A stretch of 64,000 bases of DNA from Rhizobium sp. Root483D2 (GTDB lineage Bacteria; Pseudomonadota; Alphaproteobacteria; Rhizobiales; Rhizobiaceae), in the NCBI RefSeq assembly GCF_001426685.1, contig NZ_LMFB01000019.1, positions 207,957-271,956 on the forward strand. Reading direction: 5' to 3'. Shown piece by piece: positions 18,741-27,632 of this stretch. The translations under genes were made by a program, and so were the position numbers. The number at the start of each line of letters is the position of its first letter. Position 1 is the first letter of the stretch. The notes beneath the pieces are model-generated. The model saw nothing but the letters and a program-made list of their open reading frames with translations. It was not told the DNA's origin and searched no databases.

Positions 18741-19694
18741 ATGCGTAAGGGATTATTGGGCGCTGCAGCCGTCGCCATGATGGCGCTGACCGGCGTGGCC
18801 CATGCACAGGAAGAAAAGAAGGTCACGATCGGCGTTTCGATCCCGGCCGCCGACCATGGCTGGACCTCGGGCGTGGTGTTTCATGCCGAGCGTGTCGCCA
18901 AGCTTCTGATGGCAAGCCATCCGGGCCTCAACGTCATCGTCAAGACCTCGCCGGATCCGGCAAGCCAAGCCAATGCCGTTCAGGACCTTGAAACCCAGGG
19001 TATCGACGCGCTGGTGATCCTGCCGTCCGATCCGGATCCGCTCGTCAACGCCATCAAGGAAGTCAAGAGCAAGGGCACGTTCGTCGCCATCGTCGATCGC
19101 GCACCGTCGGTCAACGACAACACCGTGCGCGACCTCTATGTGGCCGGCAACAATCCGGCGCTTGGCCAGACGGCCGGCGAATATATCAAGGCAACGACGC
19201 CGGACGCTGAAGTCGTCATCATCCGCGGCCTGCCGATCCCGATCGACCAGCAGCGCCAGGACGGCTTCGACAAGGGCATCGAAGGCTCCAATGTCAAGGT
19301 TCTCGACCGCCAGTTCGGCAACTGGAACCGCGACGATGCCTTCAAGGTCATGCAGGACTACCTGACAAAGTACCCGAAGATCGACGTTGTATGGTGCCAG
19401 GACGATGACATGGCTGTCGGCGTACTGCAGGCCATCGATCAGGCCAAGCGCACCGACATCCAGTATGTCGTGGCCGGTGCCGGTTCCAAGGACATGATCA
19501 AGAAGGTCATGGACGGCGACAAGATGATCCCGGTCGATGTGCTCTATCCGCCGGCAATGGTTGGTACCGCACTCGAAATGACCGTTGCGAATTTCTACGG
19601 TCAGGTTCCGGTTCGCGGCGTCTACACGATCGATGCGACGCTCGTGACAAAGGACAATGCCAAGGACTTCTACTTCCCCGATTCACCATTCTAA
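18741..19694 (+). CDS. periplasmic sugar-binding protein of the ABC transporter (RbsB type)
   Basis: Secreted receptor of 317 aa. The signal peptide MRKGLLGAAAVAMMALTGVA has an AHA-Q cleavage site at about residue 22. The mature protein has the type I binding-protein pattern: TIGVSIPAADHGWTSGV, DALVILPSDPDPLVNAI, FVAIVDRAP and VWCQDDDMAVGVLQAI. GGGAGAGAGAAAC precedes the ATG. The sugar cannot be told from sequence; the downstream isomerase and dehydrogenase suggest a sugar or polyol that is oxidised and isomerised. A strong terminator follows directly. Confidence 0.93.
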   Translation: MRKGLLGAAAVAMMALTGVAHAQEEKKVTIGVSIPAADHGWTSGVVFHAERVAKLLMASHPGLNVIVKTSPDPASQANAVQDLETQGIDALVILPSDPDPLVNAIKEVKSKGTFVAIVDRAPSVNDNTVRDLYVAGNNPALGQTAGEYIKATTPDAEVVIIRGLPIPIDQQRQDGFDKGIEGSNVKVLDRQFGNWNRDDAFKVMQDYLTKYPKIDVVWCQDDDMAVGVLQAIDQAKRTDIQYVVAGAGSKDMIKKVMDGDKMIPVDVLYPPAMVGTALEMTVANFYGQVPVRGVYTIDATLVTKDNAKDFYFPDSPF

Positions 19695-19712
19695 TCGGTT
19701 CTGCAAGCTGCC

Positions 19713-19742
19713 GGGCGCCCGCGAAAACGGGCGCCCATTTTT
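19713..19742 (+). terminator. terminator after the binding-protein gene
   Basis: 9-bp GC stem GGGCGCCCG / CGGGCGCCC with a 6-nt loop, then ATTTTTAT. It separates the transporter genes from the catabolic genes that follow, so those need their own promoter or read-through. Confidence 0.85.
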
Positions 19743-19915
19743 ATGGGATCAGGCCGCGCAATTCTTTGGTTTCAGGTCTGTGGTTTCAGTTTTGCGGCAC
19801 GTACCTCTTGCCGCCATGCGGCGTCCGTGATTAGGTTCCGGCGCACTGGAATTGCGGCTGTCCCACCAGCTGGCCGTTATCGGCAAGAGGCGTCTTGCCC
19901 TCGATGAACGGCGTG

Positions 19916-19942
19916 TTGACACACTTCGAAAACGTTTACGGT
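19916..19942 (+). promoter_or_regulatory. candidate promoter/operator before the isomerase gene
   Basis: A consensus TTGACA (19916-19921) is followed by a short AAACGTTT palindrome with the central CG typical of LacI-family sites. GATAAT at 19944 is too far (22 nt) for a standard -10. The site differs from the ATGTAAA boxes at 15993-16029, so a second regulator, or none, may act here. Confidence 0.35.
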
Positions 19943-19965
19943 CGATAATCAGGGAGGAATCTGAC

Positions 19966-21018
19966 ATGAAGACCATCAAGGGCCCCGCGCTCTTCCTCGG
20001 ACAATTCGCCGGCGATGCCGCTCCCTTCAATTCATGGGATTCGATCACCAAATGGGCTGCCGATTGCGGCTATATCGGCGTGCAGGTTCCGACCTGGGCG
20101 AGCCAGCTGATCGACCTGAAAAAGGCAGCCACCTCCAAAGATTATTGCGACGAATTTGCCGGCAAGGCGCGCGAGAACGGCATCGAAGTGACCGAGCTTT
20201 CGACCCATCTTCAGGGTCAGCTGGTTGCGGTCAATCCGGTCTATGACGAAGCCTTCGATGGTTTTGCCGCACCCGAAGTGCGCGGCAATCCGAAGGCGCG
20301 GCAGGAATGGGCGGTCGAGCAGGTCAAGCTGGCGCTGACGGCGTCGAAGCATCTCGGCATCAAGGCGCATGCGACCTTTTCCGGCGCGCTGGCCTGGCCG
20401 TTCATGTATCCATGGCCGCAGCGTCCGGCCGGGCTGGTGGAAACCGCTTTTGACGAACTGGCCCGCCGCTGGAAACCGATCCTCGACCATGCCGAAGATT
20501 GCGGCGTCGATATCGCCTATGAGATCCATCCTGGCGAAGACCTGCATGATGGCGTCACCTTCGAGATGTTCCTCGAGCGTGTCGGCAACCATCCGCGCGC
20601 CAACATGCTCTACGATCCCTCGCACTACATTCTTCAGTGCTTGGATTACCTCGACAATATCGACATCTATCACGAGCGCATCAAGATGTTCCACGTCAAG
20701 GATGCCGAGTTCAATCCGACCGGGCGCCAGGGCGTCTATGGCGGTTATCAGGGCTGGGTCAACCGGGCCGGGCGCTTCCGCTCGCCGGGCGATGGTCAGG
20801 TCGATTTCGGCGCGGTGTTCTCGAAACTGACGGCGAATGATTTCGACGGCTGGGCCGTGGTCGAATGGGAATGCGCGCTGAAACATCCGGAAGACGGCGC
20901 GCGCGAAGGTGCGGAATTCGTCAAGCACCACATCATCCGCGTCACCGAAAAAGCCTTCGACGATTTCGCCGACAGCGGCACGGACGATGCGGCGAACCGG
21001 CGGATGCTGGGGCTTTGA
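19966..21018 (+). CDS. sugar phosphate isomerase/epimerase (AP-endonuclease-2-like TIM barrel)
   Basis: 350-aa predicted metal-dependent TIM-barrel isomerase. Likely metal and catalytic positions: YEIHPGEDLHDG, DPSHYILQ, MFHVKDAEF and AVVEWECAL, in the order seen in xylose-isomerase-like/IolE-type proteins. The ATG has AGGGAGGA 8 nt upstream. Together with the Gfo/Idh/MocA dehydrogenase 163 bp downstream it forms a pair common in rhizobial catabolism of inositols and oxidised sugars. The exact substrate is not assigned. It has no signal peptide and is cytoplasmic. Confidence 0.85.
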   Translation: MKTIKGPALFLGQFAGDAAPFNSWDSITKWAADCGYIGVQVPTWASQLIDLKKAATSKDYCDEFAGKARENGIEVTELSTHLQGQLVAVNPVYDEAFDGFAAPEVRGNPKARQEWAVEQVKLALTASKHLGIKAHATFSGALAWPFMYPWPQRPAGLVETAFDELARRWKPILDHAEDCGVDIAYEIHPGEDLHDGVTFEMFLERVGNHPRANMLYDPSHYILQCLDYLDNIDIYHERIKMFHVKDAEFNPTGRQGVYGGYQGWVNRAGRFRSPGDGQVDFGAVFSKLTANDFDGWAVVEWECALKHPEDGAREGAEFVKHHIIRVTEKAFDDFADSGTDDAANRRMLGL

Positions 21019-21023
21019 TTTTC

Positions 21024-21146
21024 TACCCTCCCCTTGAGGGGGAGGGTCGGCGCGCAGCGCCGGGATGGGGTGATTTCCGCGAGATCCAAAGCGTCACCCC
21101 CACCCGCAGCTTCGCTGCGACCTCCCCCCTAAAGGGGGAGGTGGAC
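21024..21146. repeat. mosaic intergenic repeat, second family, inside a catabolic gene cluster
   Basis: The left arm has CCCTCCCCTTGAGGGGGAGGG followed by a GC hairpin (GGCGCGCAGCGCC). The right arm is inverted, with CACCCGCAGCTTCGCTGCGA and CCTCCCCCCTAAAGGGGGAGG. It starts 6 bp after the isomerase stop and ends about 36 bp before the dehydrogenase ATG. Related boxes occur at 56765-56901 and 63792-63813. Confidence 0.8.
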
Positions 21147-21181
21147 GTCTCCGCAAACCTAAAGATTCAAGGGAGAACATC

Positions 21182-22363
21182 ATGGCAATCGAAGGAACCA
21201 CTGAGGTTCGCGAAAAGAAGATCCGTCTCGGCATGGTCGGCGGCGGTTCGGGTGCGTTTATCGGCGCGGTTCACCGCATGGCCGCGCGGCTGGACGATCA
21301 GTTCGAGCTGGTGGCCGGCGCCCTGTCATCGACGCCGGAAAAGGCGAAAGCTTCCGGCGCAGAACTCGGTCTTGATCCGCAGCGCAGCTATTCCGACTTC
21401 AAGGAAATGGCGATCCGCGAGGCCAAGCTGAAAAACGGCATCGAGGCAGTGGCCATCGTCACGCCAAACCATGTGCATTACGAGGCGGCCCGCGAGTTCC
21501 TGAAGCGCGGTATCCATGTGATCTGCGACAAGCCTTTGACCTCGACGCTGTCGGACGCAAGGAAGCTGAAGAAGCTGGCCGACGAGAGCGATGTGCTGTT
21601 TGTGCTGACGCATAATTACACCGGCTATCCGATGGTCCGCCAGGCCCGTGAGATGATCGAGAATGGTGATATCGGCGCTGTCCGCCTGGTGCAGATGGAA
21701 TATCCGCAGGATTGGCTGACGGAGAATATCGAACAATCCGGCCAGAAACAGGCCTCATGGCGCACCGATCCGGCAAAGTCCGGTGCGGGTGGTTCCACCG
21801 GCGATATCGGCACGCATGCCTATAATCTCGGAGCCTTCGTTTCCGGTCTCGAGCTGGAAGAGCTGGCCGCCGATCTCGACAGTTTCGTCGAAGGCCGGGC
21901 GCTTGACGACAACGCCCATGTGATGATGCGCTTCAAGGCAAAGAACGGCCAGCGGGCGAAGGGCATGCTCTGGTGCAGCCAGGTTGCGCCCGGCCACGAG
22001 AACGGCCTGATGGTCCGCGTCTATGGCACCAAGGGCGGCCTGGAATGGACGCAGAAGGACCCAAACTATCTCTGGTACACGCCGTTCGGCGAACCCAAGC
22101 GCCTCATCACCCGCAACGGCGCCGGCTCCGGCCCTGCCGCCGCCCGCGTCTCCCGCATCCCGTCGGGCCATCCGGAAGGCTATCTCGAAGGCTTTGCCAA
22201 TATCTACACGGAGGCCGCCCGCGCCATCTTTGCCAAGCGCAAAGGCGAGGCCGTCGATCCGGCCGTCACCTATCCGACAATCGATGACGGCATGAAGGGT
22301 ATGGTGTTCGTCGATGCCTGCGTGCAGTCGTCGAAGCGGAATGGGGCCTGGATCAAGGTTTAG
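21182..22363 (+). CDS. Gfo/Idh/MocA family oxidoreductase
   Basis: NAD(P)-dependent sugar or polyol dehydrogenase of 393 aa. N-terminal Rossmann fold (GMVGGGSGAFIGAVHRMAA, residues about 18-36), the family signature region HVICDKPLTSTLSDA (Asp-Lys-Pro in place of the more common Glu-Lys-Pro), and a C-terminal beta-sheet domain with GGSTGDIGTHAYNL, where Asp and His are likely catalytic. It probably oxidises or reduces the same compound handled by the isomerase upstream. A mosaic repeat sits in the gap between them. AGGGAGAA precedes the ATG. Confidence 0.9.
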   Translation: MAIEGTTEVREKKIRLGMVGGGSGAFIGAVHRMAARLDDQFELVAGALSSTPEKAKASGAELGLDPQRSYSDFKEMAIREAKLKNGIEAVAIVTPNHVHYEAAREFLKRGIHVICDKPLTSTLSDARKLKKLADESDVLFVLTHNYTGYPMVRQAREMIENGDIGAVRLVQMEYPQDWLTENIEQSGQKQASWRTDPAKSGAGGSTGDIGTHAYNLGAFVSGLELEELAADLDSFVEGRALDDNAHVMMRFKAKNGQRAKGMLWCSQVAPGHENGLMVRVYGTKGGLEWTQKDPNYLWYTPFGEPKRLITRNGAGSGPAAARVSRIPSGHPEGYLEGFANIYTEAARAIFAKRKGEAVDPAVTYPTIDDGMKGMVFVDACVQSSKRNGAWIKV

Positions 22364-22447
22364 GCGTCTTCGCGGTCTTTATCCGGTTTGCGCATGCTGC
22401 TATGCTAACTGTTATTGTCTTCTGCCAGCGGACACAAAGGAACGAGC

Positions 22448-22711
22448 ATGGCGAGCAGCGCAAACCTCGGGCAACATCTGGAAGACTATGTGACCGATCT
22501 GGTGAAAAACGGGCGCTACAATTCGCGCAGCGAGGTGCTGCGGGAAGGCGTCCGTCTGATCGAGGATCGCGAGAAAAGACTGGCGGCACTCGACCAGTCG
22601 ATTGCTCAAGGGCTTGCCGATGTGAAAGCTGGCCGGGTGAAACCCGCCAAGGATGTGCTTGAGCGCCTGCTGGCCAAATATGAAGGCGAGGCGAAAGACA
22701 GCGATTCGTGA
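22448..22711 (+). CDS. parD: ParD-type antitoxin (ribbon-helix-helix)
   Basis: 87-aa antitoxin of a type II toxin-antitoxin pair. The N-terminus LGQHLEDYVTDLVKNGRYNS, followed by SEVLREGVRLIEDRE, is the ribbon-helix-helix DNA-binding pattern of ParD/CC2985 proteins. The C-terminal half is charged and would wrap the toxin. AAAGGAACGAGC precedes the ATG at 22448. Its stop codon overlaps the toxin start (GTGA at 22708-22711). By family knowledge it represses its own operon. Confidence 0.92.
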   Translation: MASSANLGQHLEDYVTDLVKNGRYNSRSEVLREGVRLIEDREKRLAALDQSIAQGLADVKAGRVKPAKDVLERLLAKYEGEAKDSDS

Positions 22712-23007
22712 TCGTCGTTTTCACCGCCGCTGCCGAGGCGGACCTTGAGCAAATCGCCGATTATATTTCTCACGGCAATCCGCGCCGGGCCGCAACCTTT
22801 GTTCGGGAGCTGATTGATCGTTGCGAACGGCTGGCGCAATCTCCCCTGGCGTTTCCGCTCGTGCCGCGTTATGCTGAGGCAGGTGTCAGACGGCGTCCCT
22901 ATCGGGGCTACCTGATTTTTTACACAGTCAATGAGGACAGGGTGGACATCCTGCACATTCTGAACGGTGTTCAGGACTATGAGGCCATTCTTTTTCCCGA
23001 AGCCTGA
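22708..23007 (+). CDS. parE: ParE/RelE-superfamily toxin
   Basis: 99-aa toxin partner of ParD. Starts at GTG 22708, overlapping the antitoxin stop by 4 bp. The fold signature is clear: [20 protein letters not shown], then [20 protein letters not shown] and [20 protein letters not shown] at the C-terminus. ParE members poison DNA gyrase, whereas RelE members cleave mRNA; this one looks ParE-like, but the target is inferred. The pair has no tie to its catabolic neighbours, which suggests a mobile cassette. Confidence 0.92.
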   Translation: MIVVFTAAAEADLEQIADYISHGNPRRAATFVRELIDRCERLAQSPLAFPLVPRYAEAGVRRRPYRGYLIFYTVNEDRVDILHILNGVQDYEAILFPEA

Positions 23008-23123
23008 ATACCCTATCCTTGCCGGGCGTGAAACCTGCCAGCCCTAACAGGTTCGAGGTTGACTTCTTCGCGAAGCGTTTTTACTGCAACGTTGCAGTTG
23101 ACGGTGCCTACGCGGAGAATGTC

Positions 23124-24496
23124 ATGATCGATCCCAAAACCCTGGCAGACCGCTTTCCCGGCGATTTCATTTTCGGCGTCGCGACCGCCTCCTTCCAGAT
23201 CGAAGGTGCGACCAAGGCCGACGGCCGCAAGCCGTCGATCTGGGATGCGTTTTCCAACATGCCGGGCCGGGTCTATCAGGGCCATAATGGTGATATCGCC
23301 TGCGATCATTATAACCGGCTGGACGAAGACCTCGATCTCATCAAGAGCCTCGGCGTCGAGGCGTATCGTTTCTCGATCGCCTGGCCGCGCATCATCCCGG
23401 AGGGCACCGGGCCGGTCAACGAAAAGGGGCTGGATTTCTACGACCGTCTCGTCGATGGGCTGAAAGCCCGCGGCATCAAGGCGTTTGCCACGCTCTACCA
23501 TTGGGATCTGCCGCTGGCGCTGATGGGCGATGGCGGCTGGACAGCGCGCACGACCGCCTATGCCTACCAGCGTTATGCCAAAACGGTCATTGCCCGCTGG
23601 GTGACCGGCTGGATGCGGTGGCGACTTTCAACGAGCCGTGGTGCTCGGTCTGGCTCAGCCATCTCTATGGCATCCACGCGCCGGGCGAGCGCAACATGGA
23701 TGCGGCACTGCATGCGCTGCATTTTACCAATCTCGCCCACGGCCTTGGCGTTTCCACGATTCGCGACCTGAAGCCGGACCTGCCGGTCGGCATCGTCATC
23801 AACCCGATGCAGGTCTATCCCGGCAGCGACAGCGCTAAGGACAAGGCGGCCGCCGAGCGGGCCTTCGATTTCCACAATGGCGTCTTCTTCGGGCCGATCT
23901 TCAAGGGTGCATATCCTGAAAACTTTCTCTCGGCGCTCGGTGAGCGCATGCCCGCCATCGAGGATGGCGACATGGCGACGATCAGCCAGAAGACCGACTG
24001 GTGGGGCATCAACTATTATACGCCGATGCGCGTTTCCGATGATCCGGATGCGAGCGCGGAATTTCCGGCAACGGTCAGTGCCAGGCCGGTCAGCGACATC
24101 AAGACAGATATCGGCTGGGAGATCTTTCCGCAGGCGCTCGGTGATCTCATCCGCACGGTCAACGACCGCTACACCTTGCCGGACTGCTACATCACCGAAA
24201 ATGGTGCCGCCTACAATATGGGCGTCGAAGACGGCGTGGTCGATGACCAGCCGCGCCTCGACTACATCGCCGCTCATCTGGCCGTCACGGCCGATCTGAT
24301 CAAGGAAGGCTATCCGATGAAGGGTTACTTCGCCTGGAGCCTGATGGACAATTTCGAATGGGCGGAGGGCTACAAGATGCGCTTCGGCATCGTCCATGTC
24401 GACTACGACACCCAGGTCCGTACCATCAAGACAAGCGGTCACTGGTACAAGGAACTGGCCGGGCAGTTTCCGAAGGGCAACCATAAGGCCGGGTGA
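23124..24496 (+). pseudogene. GH1 beta-glucosidase, interrupted by a one-base frameshift
   Basis: Glycoside hydrolase family 1 enzyme in two frames. Frame one starts at ATG 23124 ([18 protein letters not shown]) and is in register through [13 protein letters not shown] at about 23597. The rest ([15 protein letters not shown] onward, to the stop at 24496) is in the +2 frame. One base, most simply a C in CGC(C)TGGGT, seems to be missing. Both catalytic glutamates (TFNEPW acid/base and YITENGAAY nucleophile) lie after the break, so the product of frame one would be inactive. The joined length, about 457 aa, is normal. Either a recent null mutation or a sequence error; the downstream part shows no further decay. 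Confidence 0.88.
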
Positions 24497-24539
24497 CGGC
24501 CTCCACATGGGGCGCAATAACTTCCTGCCCCGCGCCTAT

Positions 24540-25484
24540 TCAGCTCCCCAGATGCCGCTCGCCGCGCTTCTTTGCCAGGTCCATCTGGCGCTGCCGCTGG
24601 CGGTAGCGCTGGCGGTCTTCTTCCGTGCGGCTGTCATAGCAGTGGATGCAGGTGACGCCATGCTCGTGATGGGGTGACAGAAGGTCCTGTGGGGTCAGCG
24701 GCTGGCGGCAGGCGTGGCAAAGCGTGTGCTCGCCTTCCTTCAGGCCATGCGTGACCGAGACCCGGTCGTCGAAGACGAAGCAGGCGCCGTCCCAGAGGCT
24801 TTCTTCTTCCGGCATGTCCTCGAGATATTTCAGGATGCCGCCCTTCAGGTGGTAGACCTCATCAAAGCCTTGCTCCTTCATGAAGGCGGTCGCCTTCTCG
24901 CAGCGGATGCCGCCGGTGCAATACATGGCGATCTTCGGCTTGGCGGCCAGGTCGGCATTGTTCTTTACCCAATCGGGAAATTCGCGAAAACTCTTGGTGT
25001 TGGGATCAACAGCGCCGCGAAACATGCCGATGGCTGTTTCGTAATCGTTGCGGGTATCGATCACCAATGTGTCCGGATCGGAGATCAGGGCGTTCCAGTC
25101 CTTCGGCGCCACATAGGTGCCGACGATCTTGTTGGGGTCGATATTCTCGACGCCCATGGTGACGATTTCCTTCTTTAGCCGGGCTTTCATGCGCAGGAAC
25201 GGCATGGACGATGTCCAGCTTTCCTTGTGTTCGAGACCCACGAATTCCGGCTGTGCGCGCAGGAAGGCGAGCACGGTCCGGATGCCCTCTTCGGGTCCTG
25301 CGATCGTGCCGTTGATGCCCTCATGCGCAAGCAGCAATGTGCCCTTGACGCCGTTGTCATCGCAGACCGCTTGCAGCGGTTCGCGAAAATCGGCGAACCG
25401 CGCGAACGCGGCGAAATGATAAAGTGCCGCCACCAGAAACTGGCCGCTGTCCAACGGGCGAGGCGTTTGAAGCATGTCTGTCAT
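24540..25484 (-). CDS. trhO: tRNA uridine(34) hydroxylase (rhodanese-domain protein)
   Basis: Oxygen-dependent 5-hydroxylation of wobble uridine in tRNA, by family knowledge (TrhO, formerly UPF0176/YceA). 314 aa from ATG 25484; an in-frame start at 25520 would add 12 residues. The N-terminal acylphosphatase-like domain ([16 protein letters not shown]) is followed by a rhodanese domain with active-site loop [14 protein letters not shown]. The C-terminal part has two CxxC pairs (CHACR, CIHCYD) that probably bind Zn, then a basic tail. It is convergent with the beta-glucosidase. Confidence 0.93.
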   Translation of the reverse strand: MTDMLQTPRPLDSGQFLVAALYHFAAFARFADFREPLQAVCDDNGVKGTLLLAHEGINGTIAGPEEGIRTVLAFLRAQPEFVGLEHKESWTSSMPFLRMKARLKKEIVTMGVENIDPNKIVGTYVAPKDWNALISDPDTLVIDTRNDYETAIGMFRGAVDPNTKSFREFPDWVKNNADLAAKPKIAMYCTGGIRCEKATAFMKEQGFDEVYHLKGGILKYLEDMPEEESLWDGACFVFDDRVSVTHGLKEGEHTLCHACRQPLTPQDLLSPHHEHGVTCIHCYDSRTEEDRQRYRQRQRQMDLAKKRGERHLGS

Positions 25485-25556
25485 GCGGCGTGAAATACAG
25501 CTTTCCGGCCGCGCACGCAATCGGGTGTGCGGCCGGTCGCGGGACGATCAGGCGGA

Positions 25557-25916
25557 TCAGGCGGCTTGCGGCGTAAAGACCCGCAGGCGGTGGCCGTCCG
25601 GATCGGTGCAGGTGAACGTATAGTCACTGTCGGATGCGGCCGGTTCCTGCACAATCGTTACGCCTTTCCTGCGCCACTCGTCATGAAGCGCATCGACGCC
25701 TTCACGCCCTGCAACGAAAATCGGCAGTTCGGCATCGTTGGCGTTCACGGCAGCCGGTTGCTTGTTCTTGCGCGCGAGGCCCAGTCTCAGGGCATCGTTC
25801 ATGAGGACGACTGCGTAGCTCGGCGACAGTTCTAGCGGCAGCGCACCAAACATCGCCATGTAGAAAACGGCGCTCTCGGCCGGGCTTTCGACAGGCAGAA
25901 CAAAATCGGTTTTCAT
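25557..25916 (-). CDS. VOC/glyoxalase-fold protein
   Basis: 119-aa small protein of the vicinal oxygen chelate superfamily: MKTDFVLPVESPAESAVFY at the start, the paired beta-alpha-beta modules, and a C-terminal YTFTCTDPDGHRLRVFTP. Substrate unknown; many such proteins are dioxygenase-like or antibiotic-binding. AGGAGACT precedes the ATG. It lies 67 bp downstream of a WYL-type regulator on the same strand, a common pairing in which the regulator gene comes first. Confidence 0.82.
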   Translation of the reverse strand: MKTDFVLPVESPAESAVFYMAMFGALPLELSPSYAVVLMNDALRLGLARKNKQPAAVNANDAELPIFVAGREGVDALHDEWRRKGVTIVQEPAASDSDYTFTCTDPDGHRLRVFTPQAA

Positions 25917-25983
25917 GGCAGTCTCCTCTGGTTGGGTTCGGAGACTTTTTATTCCGGCATGCTGTCAATTTATGGCAGCAGGA

Positions 25984-26676
25984 TCACATATCGTGGGTGA
26001 CGTTATGGGCACGGCGCCATTCCGCCAGAAGCAGGTCGCGCCGGCGCGGAATACGGATGCCGGTCACGGTCATCGTACTGAAACGGTCGGTGCGGAAATG
26101 GCGGAAATCATTGCGCAATTCGCACCAGGCAGCCAACACGCGGGTTTCCTCGAAATAGGCCAGGGCAAAGGGCCAGATGCGCCGCGTGGTCGGCTGGCCG
26201 TTGACGTCGGCATAGTCGATGTCGATCTTCATGCCCAGCCGGATGGCTTCGCGGATGGCGGGGAAATCGATGGTGCCGATCTTCAGTTCGCGCGTGTTGT
26301 AGACGAGCAGCGAATTCGTCTCCAGTTCGTGGCGCAGATCGGCAGGCAGCACGGCGGCAATCTTGGCCAAGGCGTTCTGCGCCGCATCCTTGAGTTCGTC
26401 GTCGGCCCGCGCCGCCACCCAGCGCGCGCCGAGCACCAAGGCTTCGATTTCCTCTTCGCTGAGCATCATCGGCGGCATCAGGAAACCGGGTTTGAGCACG
26501 TAGCCGAAGCCGGGTGCGCCCTGGATGTCGGCGCCCTGCGCCTGCAGAGTGGCGATATCGCGGTAGAGCGTGCGGATGCTGATGCCCATGCGCTGCGCCA
26601 GCGCGCTGCCGCTCACCGGACGGCGGTAGGTGCGCAAAAGCTGGATCAGATCGAGAAGGCGGGTGGAGCGGGACAT
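25984..26676 (-). CDS. YafY-type transcriptional regulator (HTH_11 plus WYL domain)
   Basis: 230-aa regulator. The N-terminal winged HTH (RLLDLIQLLRTYRRPVSGSA, then GISIRTLYRDIATLQAQG) belongs to the DeoR/YafY type. The C-terminal half carries a WYL-like ligand domain (IDIDYADVNGQPTTRRIWPF and VLAAWCELRNDFRHFRTDR). WYL domains bind nucleic acid or nucleotide-type ligands in several bacterial systems; the ligand here is not known. It probably controls the adjacent VOC gene. Confidence 0.88.
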   Translation of the reverse strand: MSRSTRLLDLIQLLRTYRRPVSGSALAQRMGISIRTLYRDIATLQAQGADIQGAPGFGYVLKPGFLMPPMMLSEEEIEALVLGARWVAARADDELKDAAQNALAKIAAVLPADLRHELETNSLLVYNTRELKIGTIDFPAIREAIRLGMKIDIDYADVNGQPTTRRIWPFALAYFEETRVLAAWCELRNDFRHFRTDRFSTMTVTGIRIPRRRDLLLAEWRRAHNVTHDM

Positions 26677-26726
26677 GCCCGATCATATTGACAGGGATTG
26701 GCAGTATCAATGCCGGGAACGCCGCG

Positions 26727-27632
26727 TCAGACCGCGTCCTGCCACAGAAGCCTGATCGCGCGGCTTTCTGCTTTTGGGTCGTCGCGGAAAGCTGAAGCCG
26801 CGACCGTCAGGGCTTCCTCCCGCAAGATTTTCTGGCGGGTGATGACGGCGGAGAGGAGATAGGCAACGTCCTCGCTCTTGCCCAGAAGATGCGGCTGTTC
26901 GTCGACGAGTGAGGCAAGCAGCGCAAGATCATTGTGATGGCCGAGCAGATCGACGACCCTGGTGACTTCGGCCCGCTTTGCATGCATGGCGGAGGGCCAG
27001 AGGCGTTGCAGCATATTGAGGTAGAAGCGGTAATCCTGGCTGCGCTTCCGCAACTCGTGAAACAGATGCGCGTCTGTCCTATCGGCGCAGGCCTTTCGCG
27101 CCGCCGCTGCTTTTTCCAGTGCCTTGCGCCACCCCTTGGCGATGCGTTTTGCGCCCTTTTTGCCGCCATCCTGAAACGTGATGCGTGACAGTGCCTCCAG
27201 CGCCCGGCCGCAGGTGGCGATGGCCGCTGCCACGGTGTCTTCGAGCGGGTTTTCCTCTGCTGCCTGCGCGTCGCGCCGGGCGGGCAGAACCTTGCCGATC
27301 CGTTTGAGGGCCGCGCGCTCCTCGTTGTTTTCGGCGTGGTCCAGCAGGTACCGGCTGACTTCGACGAGTGCGGTGGCATCGCGGGAGGTCGAAAGCGTCC
27401 GTGCCATGTCGCGGATGCGCGTATTTTCCGAACGCCGGAAGGCCGGGATATCTGCGGCGGCAAGGCGGTAAAGCGAGCGCAGCCGCTTGAATTTCTTGCG
27501 GGCATCGTGGATCGCGTCGGCCAGCCCCTGCGGGCGCTCGGTCAAGGCGGCGATGGCAAGCGTCAGTTGCCCGGTGCCGACAGCCTTGAATTCAGCCGTG
27601 AAATGTTCAGAAGGGCGAATACGATAGCTCAT
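26727..27632 (-). CDS. CHAD domain protein
   Basis: 301-aa helical protein with regularly spaced His and basic residues typical of CHAD domains (DAIHDARKKFKRLRSLYRL, HLFHELRKRSQDYRFYLNML, LLGHHNDLALLASL). CHAD proteins bind inorganic polyphosphate, by family knowledge. Its start (ATG 27632, preceded by AAGGCAG) overlaps the end of the CYTH gene by 26 bp, so the two are translated together. The C-terminus ends RLLWQDAV. Confidence 0.9.
   Translation of the reverse strand: MSYRIRPSEHFTAEFKAVGTGQLTLAIAALTERPQGLADAIHDARKKFKRLRSLYRLAAADIPAFRRSENTRIRDMARTLSTSRDATALVEVSRYLLDHAENNEERAALKRIGKVLPARRDAQAAEENPLEDTVAAAIATCGRALEALSRITFQDGGKKGAKRIAKGWRKALEKAAAARKACADRTDAHLFHELRKRSQDYRFYLNMLQRLWPSAMHAKRAEVTRVVDLLGHHNDLALLASLVDEQPHLLGKSEDVAYLLSAVITRQKILREEALTVAASAFRDDPKAESRAIRLLWQDAV

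Noticed and set aside
17050..18807. 585-codon antisense open frame over the ABC ATPase and permease genes
   Set aside because: Low-complexity Asp/Arg/Gly composition, no start signal, and the + strand carries canonical ABC genes.
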